Shown piece by piece: positions 45,668 to 58,118 of a stretch of DNA of 64,000 bases. Numbering within the stretch: the stretch's first letter is position 1; each line of letters begins with the position of its first letter. This DNA comes from Sorghum bicolor (Eukaryota > Streptophyta > Magnoliopsida > Poales > Poaceae). The DNA is taken from NCBI RefSeq assembly GCF_000003195.3, contig NC_012876.2, positions 48,045,276-48,109,275 on the forward strand. Direction: 5' to 3'. Below the pieces are notes generated by a model. The model made no database searches. It was not told the DNA's origin and saw only the letters and a program-made list of their open reading frames with translations. Made by a program: the position numbers and the translations under genes.

Positions 45668-48600
45668 AGGGGTATTCCTAGCACTCACCCGAGCATACTT
45701 CATAAGGGCAGCTCAGATCACCTTTAGCACAACTCCGGACCAAGTCGCGGGTCTATACGGCGCCGCACCCCTAGGGACCGCCAATCTGCCAGGGTTAGGA
45801 CTCTAACCTGACACCTCGGTCTTACGCCATTGACTCCCCGCACATCCTTACTACCAACCGGGGTGCGCACTTTAACCAGATCGGGGTATCCGGTCGGAGA
45901 TGCACTCGTAGGCTTCGCGGTCGGAATGACTTATCCGACCAGCTAAGTGTTAGGCATGCGTTCAACATGACACGAGGACGTACAACGTATCGGTCCTTAA
46001 ACGACGCAGACGGGGATAGATTCACACCCAAGACCTCCATGCCTTGTTGCTGCACTATCATCATCCCGCCCGGTCTCAAGTTCATTTTTAGCACATGGTT
46101 ATTCCACGATAGCAAATATAGCCAACCGTGATTCATCATCCACCTATCTCTCGCAGGTGACAGGAAATCACCCGGCTTCTACCGAGCTAAGCATGGCTAA
46201 GCATTATTTCGATCCTGGACCTACTTAGGCAAGATGTAAGGTGGACAAGGTAGTCATTATGCAGCAAGGGTGTCATATCAACGCCTAACACTTAATGCAA
46301 CAATACATAACCATAACCAATTGATAGCTGGACATGATAACAAAAATAGTAGGAGGCTTTTAATGCTCCGGGACTTGCCTTCAACGTAGGTGGAAGGGCG
46401 GTGGTCGGGACACTCCGGCAGGTCCTCCTCCTCAACTCCTTGAGGTGGCTCCCCTTGTTGTTCCTCCTGCTCGGGCAGTTCGTACTCCAATACCGTCACT
46501 CCTTTGGGTGCACCTATGTATGCATGACAAGTGATAAACATAGGGAATGCACATAGGATTCAATATGTCATGATGCTGAGCCAAGGAACACATAACAAGG
46601 TATAAACATGAGCATAAACTCCTAAAATTAAGTCAATCACAGAATAACAAGTAAGTGCATACTTCTTCTCTGGTAGAGAGGCTAACCAGACAAGCTAATC
46701 AACCTTAGCTACTCCTACTTAGTCACTGGTTTCGTGGGCAGATTAACTAGTCTCAAGATTCAGTTATAACTTCAGCAACATTTGGCCAAACTAAGCAAGT
46801 AGATACTTTATGGAAAGCTTAGCAAATTGTCTACAATTCACTCTTAGACATCCCAAAATGATTCCCAACCGAAATATACTAATACATACAAAGTTGGCTG
46901 GCTGTCTTGGAAAATCCAGAGAGCAAGCATTTCGCAGTAGCTACTTGTAACATACATAACGTTTAAACTACTCAACCAAATATCATGAAATTTGGACACG
47001 GAGTGGATAAGCAAGTTAGCTACAAGTTTGTTATAGACAAGTTTTCCAGAAAACTTTATTTTCAAGCTGTTCTTGAACAAATGCTCTCAGCTACACAGAA
47101 ATGCTCTAGGAAAGACAAATAGCAAAAATAATATTTTCCACATATTAAGAATGTAACATAGGCTCACCGAATGCACCAGTAGATAGAACTTGTCTAAGAA
47201 ACACCATAAAACATCATGGCAAGGTTTAAACTCATTTCTATCATCACCTTTTCTATTTATTTAAGTATTAAGGTGATTTAATGAGCATACATCACAAGTG
47301 CTCCAAAAAATCTAAGAAACTTACAGCAAGCTATTTAGACTACCACCAGTTCAATGTAAAAATTTCAGGGCACTTGCACATGCAGATTGTGGGATACAAA
47401 AATGTCAAGCTAACAAAGGCATTCAAGGCATAAATGTGAAATCCTATCGAAAAGTGTCAAACAACAGATCTCAGATTTTTCCTAGCTTTTGTTTACTCAT
47501 GATTACATCACCCAGCAAGTTTCACCATCAAAGGAGTTATAATTTATTTACTAAAAATGCCATAAGAAACTCCTATTTAAACAAGAAATATTTATAACTT
47601 CACTAACAGACATCCACAAATCGTGATAAATTTATCAAAGCTTATTCAGGTCATAAGTAACCACACCCTAAATTTGCATGGCTATCATATCCACAGATCT
47701 CCAGATATAATTACCTCCTATTAAATCAAGATTAAATTATATCTATTTATTTCTACAAAAACATGGCATGTCTCACATTTTTAGTAAAAACTAGATCATC
47801 ACAGGAACCTAGCAAAATTGGAATCACATCATTTGGATCTGTATAACTCGAGTTATGGATTTTACAAAATCAACACAGGATCTGCAAAATAGAAAAAACC
47901 AGGCGTGTGAGGGAGAGAGGCTGACAGGGGGACCCACTGGTCAGCGGGACCCGCTGGACAGCGACACAGAGACAGGGGAGAAGCTCGTCGCCGGCGAAAC
48001 TCGACGACGGCGAGGTCTCCGGGGAAGCCAAGGGCACCAACGTGACCCTCTCACCAAGGCGGACCTGCCGAGGTGCGAAAACCTATCACTACCGAGCTCT
48101 AGAGGGCTCGCCGGCGTGAATGGCGGCTCGACGGCGCTGCGGGCGATACGCCGGCGTGCACAGCCGATGCCGTCCCAGTTGAGGTTCACGCCGAGCATCA
48201 GTGAGTCAAGGGGAAGCGCTAGGAACAAGAAAGGAGAGAAATGGTGGAGCAGAGATGCCTAGCCATGTCGCCGGTGAGCTCGGGCGGAACTCCGGTGAGG
48301 AAGAACGGCTCGGAGCTCGGCAATGCCGCCTTACCCATGCTCGACAGTGGCCAAGGAGGTGACGCCGAGGTAGAGGGGGCTCTGGCGAGGCATTTGGCTG
48401 GCTGGCTTGGCCGGAGATGGCGAGGAAAGCTCGGGCGAGGCTGCTGTTCCGCGGCGGAGCTCGCCGAGGCGAAATGGAGAAGGGAGAGAGCGCTGGGGAG
48501 GCGAAATGAGGACGGCCGAGGCTCGGGGTTGCGTCGTGGCGTCCAAGTGGAGGCATCGGGGCTGACAGGCGGAGTCGCCGTCGACGTATGGACGCCACGG

Positions 48601-49362
48601 GTCGTCCACGCGTCGGCTGGCCGGCGACTGACGAAACTGAATCGCGCGATTCAGTCGTCGTCGGTCGTATCTGAAACCCAAAATTCATCGATGTTTTACT
48701 CTTGATCCACTCGACTGTTTTGGCTCGAATTTGTTCCTCTGGATAGAGCTACACGAGTTCTACAAGTTTGCTTAAAGGATCGAAGTCTGGTTCGGCTTGG
48801 ATTTCAATCTACAAAGCTCCCAAGTACCCTACCTCGAAACTGTGTCGACTCTGACTTAGGCAAATTTGGCTAAGTGTGGAAACAGCCCTGATTTTTGCCT
48901 TGTTAGCTAATTTTGAGTCTGTTCCAAGCATTTTCATAAAAAGTCATCAACATAACTTTTGTAGCTTATGAAATTTACTACAACTTTGTTTTAGATGTCA
49001 TTTACATGCAAGGTTTCTAACACCAGTTTCATAAAACATCTTTGAATAGAGGTTTAGGGGGTCAACTAGGTCAACCTAGGGCTAACCATAACTTAGGGGT
49101 ATTTTTGGACAAAACCTCCAACATAAACTTTGCTCAAAATGTTATCCTAAGCATGATTAAGGTATTTTGGAAGACAACGTACACTTATGTGCATTGGTCA
49201 CCCATTACTATCACTCATATCAAGCCACCCAAGCAATTCAATCATACATAGTATACAATAGATGACATGAGATCATGATGGATGATTATGTATGAGCATG
49301 ATGATGCTTATGTTGATGCAATGCTCATGGTTAACATGCAAGCTAACACTAGAAGTGTTACA

Positions 49363-49377
49363 GCCCTCCCCCCTTAC
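49363..49377 (-). promoter_or_regulatory. Polypurine tract of chromovirus B
   Basis: On the minus strand gtaaggggggagggc directly precedes TGTAACACTTC. Confidence 0.85.
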
Positions 49378-49384
49378 AAAAATC

Positions 49385-52300
49385 TCATCTCGAGATTTGA
49401 AAGACGTACCATTTTTCATAGAATGAGGGATAAGTTACTTGTAAATAGTCTTCCCGTTCCCAAGTGGCATCTCTTTCACTTTGGCGGTTCCACAAAACTC
49501 TAAAAAGTTTAATCACTCTCCCCCGAGTAACTCTTTCCTTGACATCAAGAACTTGTACCGGCTTCTCTTCATAGGATAGATCGGACTGCAACTTAAGATC
49601 TCTTGTTTCAACTCTCTCTTCAGGCACACGAAGGCACTTCTCGAGTTGAGACACGTGGAATACAGGGAAAATAGCTCTCATTTATGGAGGTAGTTGTACC
49701 TTGTAAGCTGCCTTGCCGCTCTTCTCAATGATTTGGTAGGGACCCACATACCTAGGGGCGAGTTTTCTTTTTACGCCAAAGCGATTCACACCCTTCATGG
49801 GCGATACCTTGAGGTACACAAAGTAACCTACTTCAAACTCTAGTGGTCTTCTTCTTCGGTCGGCATAGCTTTTCTGTCTAGCTTGGGTAGCTTCCATGTG
49901 TTTCTGGATAATGATGACTTGCTTTTCGGCTTCTTTGACCAAGTCAATTCTGTAGTACCTCCTTTCACCAGGTTCAACCCAGTTTAGAGGAGTTCTACAC
50001 TTGCGACCATACAAAGCTTTGAAAGGAGCCATTTGAATGCTTTCTTGGTAGCTATTATTGTATGTGAATTCAGCTAAGGGTAGCCATTTTTCCCATGCAC
50101 CCTTGGAAGAGATAACGCATGCTCTCAACATGTCTTCCAAGATTTGATTCACACGCTCAGTCTGACCGGAGGTTTGAGGATGGTAGGCTGAACTGCGAAC
50201 CAACTTTGTACCAAGGAGTGAATGCAAATGCTCCCAAAAGCGGGCAGTGAACTGAGGACCTCTATCAGAAATAATAGTGCGGGGTACTCCGTGCAATTTA
50301 ACAATCTAAGAGAAGTACAACTTAGCATAATCAGATGGTCGGTAGGTAGAATGTACGGGAATGAAATGAGCTGACTTGGTCAAGCAGTCAACAATAACCC
50401 AAATAGAGTTGTGTCCCTTTTGAGTAGGGAGAAGTCCAACAATGAAATCCATGCTGATTTCTTCCCACTTCCAACCCGGAATCGACAAGGGTTGCAATGA
50501 AACTACAGGCTTAAGGTGAATTGCATTTACCCTACAGCAAGTATCACACCTAGCAACATAAGCTGCTATTTCCTTCTTCATCTTGGTCCACCAGAAACGA
50601 GGTTTCAAGTCTTGGTACATTTTGCTACTACCTGGATGAATGGACAACTTGGAAGAATGAGCTTCATCTAGAATTTTGCTGCATAATTCACGGTCTTTAG
50701 GTACAACTAGCCGATCGTCAAACCACAACACACCTTTCTCATCTACCCAGAAATGCTTGGTGTCTTGATCTTTCATTTTTCTCTTGATGTGGAAGACACC
50801 AGGGTCAGTCTTTTGGAGCTCTATAATTTGACTCTCTAGCGAGCAACTAACTACAATGTTGTGCAGGACCACAGGATGCAATAAATTGAACCCTTCCTCT
50901 AAGAGAGGTCCAACATGTTGTTTCCGGCTGAGAGCATCGGCTACAACATTGGCTTTGCCTGGATGATAGTGTACTTCCAGATTATAGTCTTTTATCAATT
51001 CCAACCATCTTCTTTGTCTCATGTTTAGTTCGGGCTGAGTGAAGATATATTTAAGGCTCTTATGGTCAGTATAAATGTGACATAGATTACCCAATAGATA
51101 ATGCCTCTAGAGTTTCAATGCATGCACAACTGCTGCTAACTCTAGATCATGAGTCGGGTAGTTGGCTTCGTGCTTCCTCAGCTGCCGAGAGGCGTAGGCA
51201 ATAACTCGGCCTTCTTGCATCAGTACACAACCAAGGCTAGTGCCAGATGCGTCACAAAAGACATCAAATGGATTTTCAATGTCAGTCTGTGCCAAAACAG
51301 GAGCAGTGGTCAGCAGGTGGCGTAAAGCAGTGAAAGCGAATTCGCACTCCTGAGACCACACAAATTTCACATCTTTTTTGAATAGCTTGGTCATAGGCTT
51401 GGCTATTTTGGAGAAGTCTGGAATGAAGCGACGATAGTATCCAGCTAGACCGAGAAAACTCCGAACCTCATGCACTGAAGTCGGGACCTTCCAGTATAGA
51501 ACCTCCTGTACCTTTGATGGGTCAACTGAAATACCATCTTCAGATAAAATATGGCCTAGGAAAGGCACTTTCCTCAGCCAAAACTCACATTTGCTGAACT
51601 TGGCATAGAGCTAATGTTCTCGCAATCTAGTGAGTACAATCCGAAGGTGCTTCTCATGATCTTGGGCATTTTCAGAATACACCAATATGTCATCGATGAA
51701 CACCACCACAAATTTATCCAGTTCAGGCATGAACACCGAATTCGTCAGGTACATGAAATGAGCAGGGGCATTAGTCAGACCAAAGGACATGACTAAATAC
51801 TCATACAACCCATACCTGGTAGAGAAAGCCATTTTAGGAATGTCTTCGGGTCGAATATTGATTTGATGATACCCGGATCTCAGATCAATCTTTGAGAATA
51901 CCTTAGCCTTAGCTAGTTGATCAAACAGAATATCAATGCGAGGCAGAGGATACTTGTTCTTGATAGTCACGGCATTCAGCGGACGATAGTCTACACACAT
52001 ACGTAGAGACTTGTCCTTCTTCTTGACAAAGAGAGCCGGACAACCCCATGGAGAAGAACTAGGCCGAATAAGACCCTTCTCTAGGAGTTCTTGCAGTTGC
52101 TTTTTCAATTCTGCCAATTCATTGGGTGGCATTCGATATGGCCTTCTAGAGATAGGTGCAGAACCCGGAATTAGGTCAATTTTAAACTCTATGTCTCTAT
52201 CCGGTGGCAACCCAGGCAGATCCTCTGGAAAGACATCCGGAAACTCACACACTACCGGAATCTCTGCCACAGTGAGTGGTCTAATAGCATTAGCAGCGTG

Positions 52301-52790
52301 ACGGATGTCATTGTTCTTGGGAAGATGGACTAAGAAGGCTTCTTTGCTATCAGGCTCCCGCAACATGACTACCCTCATGGAGGTATCTATTAACACCCCA
52401 TGCTTACTCATACAATTCATTCCCAGAATAACATCTATCCCCAAGCCTGGCAAGATTACTAAATCTGCTGAATAATTACGCCCTTCAATGGCAATATGTA
52501 CATCCCTCACTAATTGATTTGTAGCGATTTGATTACCAGCAGCACTAATGCAAAATTTGCCACTGTCAAGATCAACTACATGCTGCCCATGCTTAGATGC
52601 GAATGCTTGACTCATAAATGAATGCGAAGCTCCATAATCAAACAAGACAACTGCAGGGTGTTGATTGACAAGAAACATACCAGCGGTGACCACTTCACCT
52701 TCAGGGATTTCTTCGACAGTGGTATAGTGCACTCGGCCAGTACCGTTATTACCCCTAGCTGCAGAATTCCTCTTGGGATAAGGGCAATCC
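49385..52790 (-). pseudogene. pol: pol of chromovirus B, one frame with four stops
   Basis: Domains in order from 52790: end of a gag zinc-knuckle region; protease with FDYGASHSF (Asp at about 52637-52639); reverse transcriptase with [22 protein letters not shown] and FIDDILVYS (Asp pair near 51694-51689); RNase H ([26 protein letters not shown]); integrase with a zinc-binding region, [18 protein letters not shown] and GQTERVNQ; and a C-terminal chromodomain-like block (VLDVKERVTRGRVIKLFRVL... WERE, about 49560-49410). The whole region keeps one frame. It is broken only by stops at 51611-51613, 51107-51109 and 50306-50308 (TAG) and 49682-49684 (TAA). The chromodomain would guide insertion to heterochromatin in active relatives. 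Confidence 0.92.
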
Positions 52791-53204
52791 TGTAACAGAA
52801 CCGCCCAAATTATAAGAGATTAAGCCTAATAGTGACCATTTGCATAGTCAAACCATCGAGCTTAAGCCCATATAATCCCGGTAGTCCGTGAAATCTCGAA
52901 GGATTTCAAACCATAGATCGTGCATACAGCCAAGATCGTAATAAGTTTAGCACAGTTACATCCAGTTCGAAAATAACCATCAAATACCTCGGAGTGCTTA
53001 AAGTTATTACAAATCAAGTTCATAAGTAGCAGAAGCTTCATAGTTCGAAAAAAACACACACATGCTTAGTCTGATACAGTGCCATAGTTTTGGTCATTCC
53101 CACAAAAGCAAAAGAAGAGACGGAGTGACCATCGCCCTTGATCTAGTCATCACCCATAGCTGGGTACAGGCAGAGGATGCAATAACCATAGTACTTTTGA
53201 CCAT

Positions 53205-53262
53205 CTGCAAAACAACATGGGAGTAGAACCCTGAGTACGAGAATGTACTCAGCTAGACTTAC
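53205..53262 (-). other. Candidate mini-intron with hairpin, LTR B'
   Basis: Same layout as in LTR B: GGTAAGTC, hairpin CTGAGTAC-N6-GTACTCAG (53231-53252), TTTTGCAG. Confidence 0.4.
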
Positions 53263-53579
53263 CCGTCATAAACTCAAAAATAAAGACTCTTCAAGGATCA
53301 TGAAGGCTATATAGTGGGGTTGGCTGACGACCTTTGCATAAAAGCACTCTTCTATTAACATATCCTAAAGGAATCCTTCTTCTCTTAATTAGCTCAATGT
53401 TGAAAGTATCATTACCTATTATCTAGGTTTGCACCTGCACTATGCCAATCAAAATGTAATAATATGATGGTACCTCATCATAGCATTCATGCATTTATTC
53501 ATCATATGACTCAAGTGTTCCATAGTCCTTACTACGAGGACGAAGCTCATGTCAAGTGCTCACTGTCCAGGAGCGATGG

Positions 53580-53607
53580 CGATTCGAATCGATTTCTAAC
53601 CAGCTGG
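53580..53607. promoter_or_regulatory. Palindrome pair, LTR B'
   Basis: CGATTCGAATCG (53580-53591) and CCAGCTGG (53600-53607), 8 nt apart. Confidence 0.55.
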
Positions 53608-56600
53608 CGAGGTATTCCCCACACAAACCACACTCATTGATCAAGGGAGCTACAGATCACCGTATTACACTATCCAGGACCAAATCGCGGGTTCGGTAGG
53701 CACCGCCAGTACCCGAGGACCGTTCCGGTGACCGAGGTATCCAAGGTATACCAAGGTTGCGCGCCGCGCCCTCGTCGTTCTCCTCAACCATCACCAATAC
53801 AGCGCATGGCGGCTCGACTCCCGGCCCGAATAGTGTTCAGGCTTCGCGGTCGGAACGACTTATCCTTCCAGCTAAGTGTGGGGCATGCGTTCAACATGAC
53901 AAGAGGGCCGTCATCGATCGGTCCTTAATTGACACAGGCAGGGGCACTACAGTCAACCCACCATAAGACCCTGCCCGGTCTCAAATTCCCATTCCACACT
54001 TGGTTATTCTCTTCCCAAAGCAATCACTGCTTAATCAAGCCGGTATCCACCTATATCTCGCAGGTGACAGGAAATCACCTGACTTTTACCGTACTAAGCA
54101 GGCTAAGCATAGACTCCGTGCCTATCTACATAGGACAAGGTAGATAAACGAGTAGGGATAACAAGGAGTACATATGCATCAATGGTATTGTAACACCCTA
54201 GGTGTTAAGCATGCACTTAGCCTTATCAAAGCAATGCATAAGCATTCTCATCAAGCATAGCATCATGAGCAAGTCATTCATCCCCAAAACATGATTTATG
54301 TGCTTTATTTCATGTGCTTTAAATATGCTAAAAATATGGTGCTTGCTTCTAAAATTGTGGAATATTCAAACTAGGTTGATTTATGTGTAAGAAGAATTAA
54401 GAATATTTTTGTGCAATTTTTGGAGCTATGGAATTTATATAAAAATTCCCAAAATGAATTTATTTGAAAACCTAGAACTAGTTTTAATATGTAATTCAAA
54501 TTCTGTTTGGAATTTGGTCTTGCTTGTTAAAACAAAGTTGTAGGGTTTTTGTTTTTGAACAACTTTGTTTTTGGGAGCAAGAGGTGAAAATGATTTTAAA
54601 TTGGTCCAAATGAATTTAGAAAAGAATTTGAGAAAAGAAATTCAAAAAAAATGGAAAAGGGGCAGGCGCTGCCGGGCCAACCCCGCCTCCCTTTCGGCCC
54701 AGACCGCGGCCCGGCCTGCTTCCCCCTCCCCCTCTCTCCCGCGCGCGCGGCGCCCGCCTCGTCCCAGCCAGCGTCGGCCACGTGGCGGCCGTACGCCGGC
54801 GAGGAGCGCGCCGCGGCCGACCGGTTTCACCTGGTCGGGACGCCGGCCCGGGCTCCCAGGCCACTCCATTCGCCCTGTCGCCCGCGCCCCTCTCCCTCCT
54901 CCCTCCACTCGCGAGCGCAACTGAAGCCGTAGGAGCTCCGCCGCAGCGCCATCGCCGGAGTAGCTCTGCTGCTCACCGCCGGCCACGCCAGTGCCCCAAC
55001 CTCGACGCCAAAACCACCAGAGCACTCGCCGTCGTCGCGGTAAGCTCCTGCGAACGTTCTACCGAGGTGAGAGCCCGTCGAGCGCCGTGAATAGCTCGCC
55101 GGAGTTGCTCCGAGCTCGCCGGAGTGCTCCGCCGTGACGGATCTTGCTGTTTCCGCCCCCTTTTCGCTCGTTCTTTGGTGCGCTAGATCAGTCGTGAGGA
55201 GAGGAAGCTCGTAGGGTGGTTTGTGCGCGCTCTACCGCACCGGAGTGGCATGGCCACGGCGAGCAGCGCCGCTGTGCCGCGATGCATGCTCGACGGAGGT
55301 GCTCCGGCCCTCCTCCGGCCAATCCGAGGGTACCGCCGGGTGCGCCTCGCTGCGGGGAGCACGATGGTGCTCACCCCGTGGCCGGGGACCTCACCGCCGG
55401 CGAGATCTGCTCGTCGGAGGTGTCCTCCCTCTCGGTCTCGCTGACCAGTGGGGTTAGAGGCCCACTGTCAGTCGCAGGGGGACCGTGTTGGGTGTAGATC
55501 TGGGTGTCCTTAGCATTTTCGATCCAGATTTCGATTTGATTTTCAGAAAAGGTTTTTCCAGAAATCGATTTAAAACTTGTAAAATCCATATCTTGAGTTC
55601 TACAGCTCCAAATTTGATGAAATAAATTTTGGTGTGCTCTATATTTTTAGATCTACAGTTTGATGTAATTGCATGTCATGTTTGAACACTTTTTCTGGAC
55701 AGAAATAATTAATCCATGCTTTTGCTAAACTTAGAAAATGCATAGGAATTAAAATATGGCTCAGAAAAATGTGAAACTTGATTTGTTGGCCCTGCATGTT
55801 TGTTAACTCACTGGGAAAATTTTGCTACACCTTATTTGGTGTATAAATGAATTTATAGTGACTTAAATGCTTGCATGACAGTGGTTTATGATTTTTTAAT
55901 AAAGATTTGGATCATGCAATCAGTCTGAAAATTTTTGTGGATATTTCCTATGATATTAAACAAATTGTAAAAATATGAAATCTGCTGTTTGACACTTATA
56001 CCACAGTAGAGTAATTTTACTTACCTTTATTAATTAATCTTGTAATTTTTGTAGCTCAAAACAAGTATCCAAAAATTATGAAAAATTTATAGTAGACTTT
56101 ATGCTTGACTGGAAGTCTCCTGTAATTTTTGTGGAATTTGTAGATGAACAGAACTGCATGCAAATTTTGATGGGCCTAGAAAGGAATAAAGAAAGTTATG
56201 AATTGTTATATATGGGTTAAATAGAATAAAAAGGGGGTTTGGTGTATCTTTGAAGCATCATGTGGGTTGTTGGTTACACTTGAAAACAATTGGTAGAAGA
56301 GAATGCAATGGATGTTTAATTCAATTGTCTGTTCTTGGATGATGTTGACTACCTTGTAATGAGCATGACCAAGTGAATCACCTATGCATCATGTCATGAT
56401 CATTTGGTACCTTCTCATACAAGCATCCACTCAGGCATCTCACACTCCACTCATGCGCACACATGCATCATACAGGCTCGCAGGAGAACGAGGTGGGACC
56501 CGAGGGGCCAGAGGAGATTTAGGAGCAGGAACCTCCGGAAGCACAGGAACCCGGAGAGGAGCTACAGGAGTGTCCGGATCACCGGCCCAGCACGTTTGAG

Positions 56601-57282
56601 AAAGGCAAGCCCTGGAGCATTCTAAGTCTCCCTATTCTCGCTAACTTATACGATATATTATGCTTGTTTTACTATACTGCATTTAAGTGATAGGAATTGG
56701 TTGATACCGTTGATGCATTGGTACTCCTTGATATCACCCCTCGTTTATCTACCTTGTCCTATGTAGATAGGTGCGGAGTCTATGCTTAGTTGCTTAGTCC
56801 GGTAGAAGTCGGGTGATTTCCTGTCACCTGCGAGATATAGGTGGATACCTGCTTGTTTAAGCATTGATTGCTTTGGGAAGAGAACAACCAGGTGTGGAAT
56901 GGAATTGGAGACCGGGCAGGGTCTTATGGTGGGTTGACCATAGTGCCCCTGCCTGTGTCGATTAAGGACCGATCGTTGACGGCCCTCTTGTCATGTTGAA
57001 CGCATGCCCCACACTTAGCTGGAAGGATAAGTCGTTCCGACCGCGAAGCCTGAACACTATCAGGGCCGGGAATCGAGCCGCCATGCGTTGTATTGGTGAT
57101 GGTTGAGGAGAACGATGAGGGCGCGGCGCGCAACCTTGGTATACCTTGGATACCTCGGTCGCCGGAACGGTCCTCGGGTACTGGCGGTGCCTGCCGAACC
57201 CGCGAATTGGTCCTGGATAGTGTAATACGGTGATCTGTAGCTCACTTGATCAGTGAGTGTGGTTTGTGTGGGGAATACCTCG

Positions 57283-57310
57283 CCAGCTGGTTAGAAATCG
57301 ATTCGAATCG
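57283..57310. promoter_or_regulatory. Palindrome pair, LTR C
   Basis: CCAGCTGG (57283-57290) and CGATTCGAATCG (57299-57310), 8 nt apart, in reverse order because C is on the plus strand. Confidence 0.55.
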
Positions 57311-57622
57311 CCATCGCTCCTGGATAGTGAGCACTTGACATGAGCTTCGTCCTCGTAGTAAGGACTATGAAACACTTGGGTTATAAAGATAAATGGTTTC
57401 ATAAATGCTATGATGAGGTACCGTCATATTGTACACTTGATTGTAATAGTGCAGGTGCAAACCTAGATAATAGGTAATGATACTGTCAACTTGAGCAAAT
57501 TAAAAGAGAAAGATTTATGTAGGGCATGTAATAGTAGCTTGCCGTTATGCAAAAAGGTTGTCAGCTACCCCACTATATAGCCATCATGATCCTTGAAGAG
57601 TCTTTATTTTAATTTATGACGG

Positions 57623-57680
57623 GTAAGTCTAGCTGAGTACCTTCTCGTACTTAGGGTTCTACTCCCATGTTGTTTTGCAG
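57623..57680 (+). other. Candidate mini-intron with hairpin, LTR C
   Basis: GG|GTAAGTC at 57623, hairpin CTGAGTAC-CTTCTC-GTACTTAG (57633-57654, one G-T pair), TTTTGCAG ending 57680, followed by ATGG. At 58 nt it is short for a plant intron, so it may instead be an RNA structure that only resembles one. Confidence 0.4.
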
Positions 57681-58106
57681 ATGGTCAAATGTACTATGGT
57701 TATTGCATCCTCTGTTTGTACCCAGCTATGGGTGATGACTAGACCAAGGGCGATGGTCACTCCGTCTTCTCTTCTGCTTTTGTGGGAATGACCGAATTAT
57801 GGCACTGTATCAGACTAAGTGTGTGTGTTATATTTTCGAACTATGAAGCTTCCGCTACCTATGAACTTGGTTTGTAATAATTTTTAAGAACTCCGATGTA
57901 TTTTATGAATGTTGTAATCTGGAGGTATTTGTGGACGGCGACCGCTAAACTTATTACGATCTTGGCTATATGTACGATATGTGGTTTGAAATCCTTCGAG
58001 ATTTCACGGACTACCGGGATTATATGGGCTTAAGCTCGATAGTTTGACTATGCAAATAGTCGCTATCAGGCTTAATCTCTTATAATTTGGTCGGTTCTGT
58101 TACAGC

Positions 58107-58118
58107 TGGCATCGGAGC
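58107..58118 (+). promoter_or_regulatory. Primer-binding site of element C, degenerate tRNA-Met type
   Basis: tggcatcggagc, 2 nt after the LTR, resembles TGGTATCAGAGC with two differences. Confidence 0.65.

Larger units (their letters stand above)
44839..49362 (-). repeat. 3' LTR of chromovirus B, about 4.5 kb
   Basis: On the plus strand it starts TGTAACAGAACC and ends AGTGTTACA, next to a polypurine tract. It holds a GC-rich island at about 47930-48650 whose ORFs match no known protein. It also holds the palindrome pair (45640-45667) and the hairpin with splice-like borders (45264-45318). The remaining sequence is AT-rich and non-coding. Confidence 0.85.
44839..52790 (-). mobile_element. 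Chromovirus B (Tekay/Del type), 5' part displaced
   Basis: The 3' LTR (44839-49362), a polypurine tract and a pol region ending in a chromodomain are on the minus strand. The LTR starts right after Tat integrase sequence. Its gag and 5' LTR are missing because another LTR begins at 52791, directly upstream of the protease. Confidence 0.88.
52791..54188 (-). repeat. 3' LTR fragment of chromovirus B'
   Basis: Starts TGTAACAGAACC on the plus strand and is the reverse complement of about 56720-58104 (over 90% by eye), so B' and C are of one family in opposite orientation. It is cut at 54189 where C inserted. The rest of B' is beyond C and D. Confidence 0.82.
54189..58104 (+). repeat. 5' LTR of element C, 3.9 kb
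   Basis: TGTAACACCC to GGTTCTGTTACA. GC-rich island at about 54660-55500 with a possible splice donor (cgcggtaagctcc, near 55036). AT-rich sequence follows. The ORFs in the island look incidental. Confidence 0.85.

Noticed and set aside
47855..48705. Long overlapping ORFs on both strands (up to 160 codons) rich in Arg, Pro, Ser and Gly
   Set aside because: They lie in the GC-rich island of LTR B, where stops are rare by composition. No domain, and the frames on both strands are equally open.
53728..54147. ORFs in and mirrored ORFs at 56924-57245, suggesting a duplicated gene
   Set aside because: They are the two arms of the inverted LTR copies B' and C. Neither has a domain, and both are in LTR.
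54565..55497. Cluster of ORFs with Ala/Arg/Pro-rich products
   Set aside because: Same situation in LTR C: a GC-rich leader island with low stop density and no recognisable protein.
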